From the NCBI RefSeq assembly GCF_002197645.1, contig NZ_CP021874.1, positions 186,001-250,000 of the forward strand: DNA of 64,000 bases, read 5' to 3'. Below, piece by piece: positions 63,948-64,000 of this stretch. The notes beneath the pieces are model-generated. The model had not been told where the DNA came from. It did not search any database and saw only the letters and a program-made list of their open reading frames with translations. Every line of letters begins with the position of its first letter. Position 1 is the first letter of the stretch. Origin of the DNA: Enterococcus wangshanyuanii (GTDB lineage: Bacteria; Bacillota; Bacilli; Lactobacillales; Enterococcaceae). The translations under genes and the position numbers were made by a program.

Positions 63948-64000
63948 TGGAAGAGAAGACACTACTCTTCAAAATTGGGCCGATTTGGTTTGATGGCACC
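63948..64000 (+). CDS. atpB: ATP synthase F0 subunit a (AtpB), N-terminal part only
   Basis: The window ends 17 codons into a frame starting with TTG: MEEKTLLFKIGPIWFDG, then T. This opening matches, as I recall, the start of AtpB from Enterococcus. AAAGAGGTGAAA precedes the start. It should be the first gene of the F1F0-ATPase operon. Confidence 0.75.

Overview
The window looks like chromosome of a low-GC Gram-positive coccus, almost certainly an Enterococcus (order Lactobacillales). The reasons are the WxL surface-protein operon, a BusR-type c-di-AMP regulator beside an OpuA glycine-betaine transporter, a DUF1827 gene, CIRCE-controlled groESL, Rex, and the order secG / esterase / rnr / smpB followed by the first codons of the F-ATPase a subunit (atpB). 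The species cannot be fixed from the sequence alone. No rRNA, tRNA, CRISPR array or insertion sequence was seen.

Layout. (1) 1-3.2 kb: end of potA, then potBCD, for polyamine uptake. (2) 3.6-11.7 kb: an accessory anaerobic sugar-derivative locus with a SorC-type regulator, glycyl-radical activase, DeoR regulator, glycyl radical enzyme, fructose-6-phosphate-aldolase-like transaldolase and glycerol dehydrogenase. Two of its genes carry lesions: a poly-A frameshift at the start of the SorC gene, and a TGA inside the activase [4Fe-4S] motif. (3) 12.3-17 kb: a DXS-like transketolase behind a MerR-type promoter, a secreted GH73+CHAP peptidoglycan hydrolase, a candidate small RNA and a phosphoesterase. 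(4) 17.2-23.2 kb, minus strand: ABC-F ATPase, busR, then opuA. The opuA leader is about 350 nt and holds two tandem, covarying RNA hairpin domains. (5) 23.4-28.1 kb: rex, a CPBP protease, a 59-aa membrane protein, groESL and a TraX-like protein.

(6) 28.4-46.7 kb is the most interesting region. A tyrosine recombinase gene lies between two perfect 28-bp inverted repeats, with candidate arm-type direct repeats just inside them, so the roughly 1.6-kb segment looks like a self-encoded invertible switch. It sits directly upstream of an orphan winged-helix regulator and an 18-kb surface locus. That locus encodes a secreted beta-helix adhesin-like protein, three WxL-type proteins, a small sortase-type protein with YPSTG in place of LPxTG, a DUF916/DUF3324 WxL-binding protein, a catalytically dead and an intact signal peptidase I in tandem, two large polytopic membrane proteins (one YfhO) and two lipoproteins. 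My inference is phase-variable control of a cell-surface assembly.

(7) 46.8-64 kb is mostly housekeeping: a HAD phosphatase, an unknown membrane protein, a TipA-like MerR regulator with its own 19-bp-spacer promoter, GtrA, pncB-nadE for NAD salvage, two P-type ATPases (the second behind a Fur-like box), YjdI/YjdJ-like proteins, secG, an esterase, rnr and smpB. Many start sites were moved from the longest ORF to the start with a proper Shine-Dalgarno sequence; the reason is given in each entry. Product names come from motif and family recognition by eye, with no database search.
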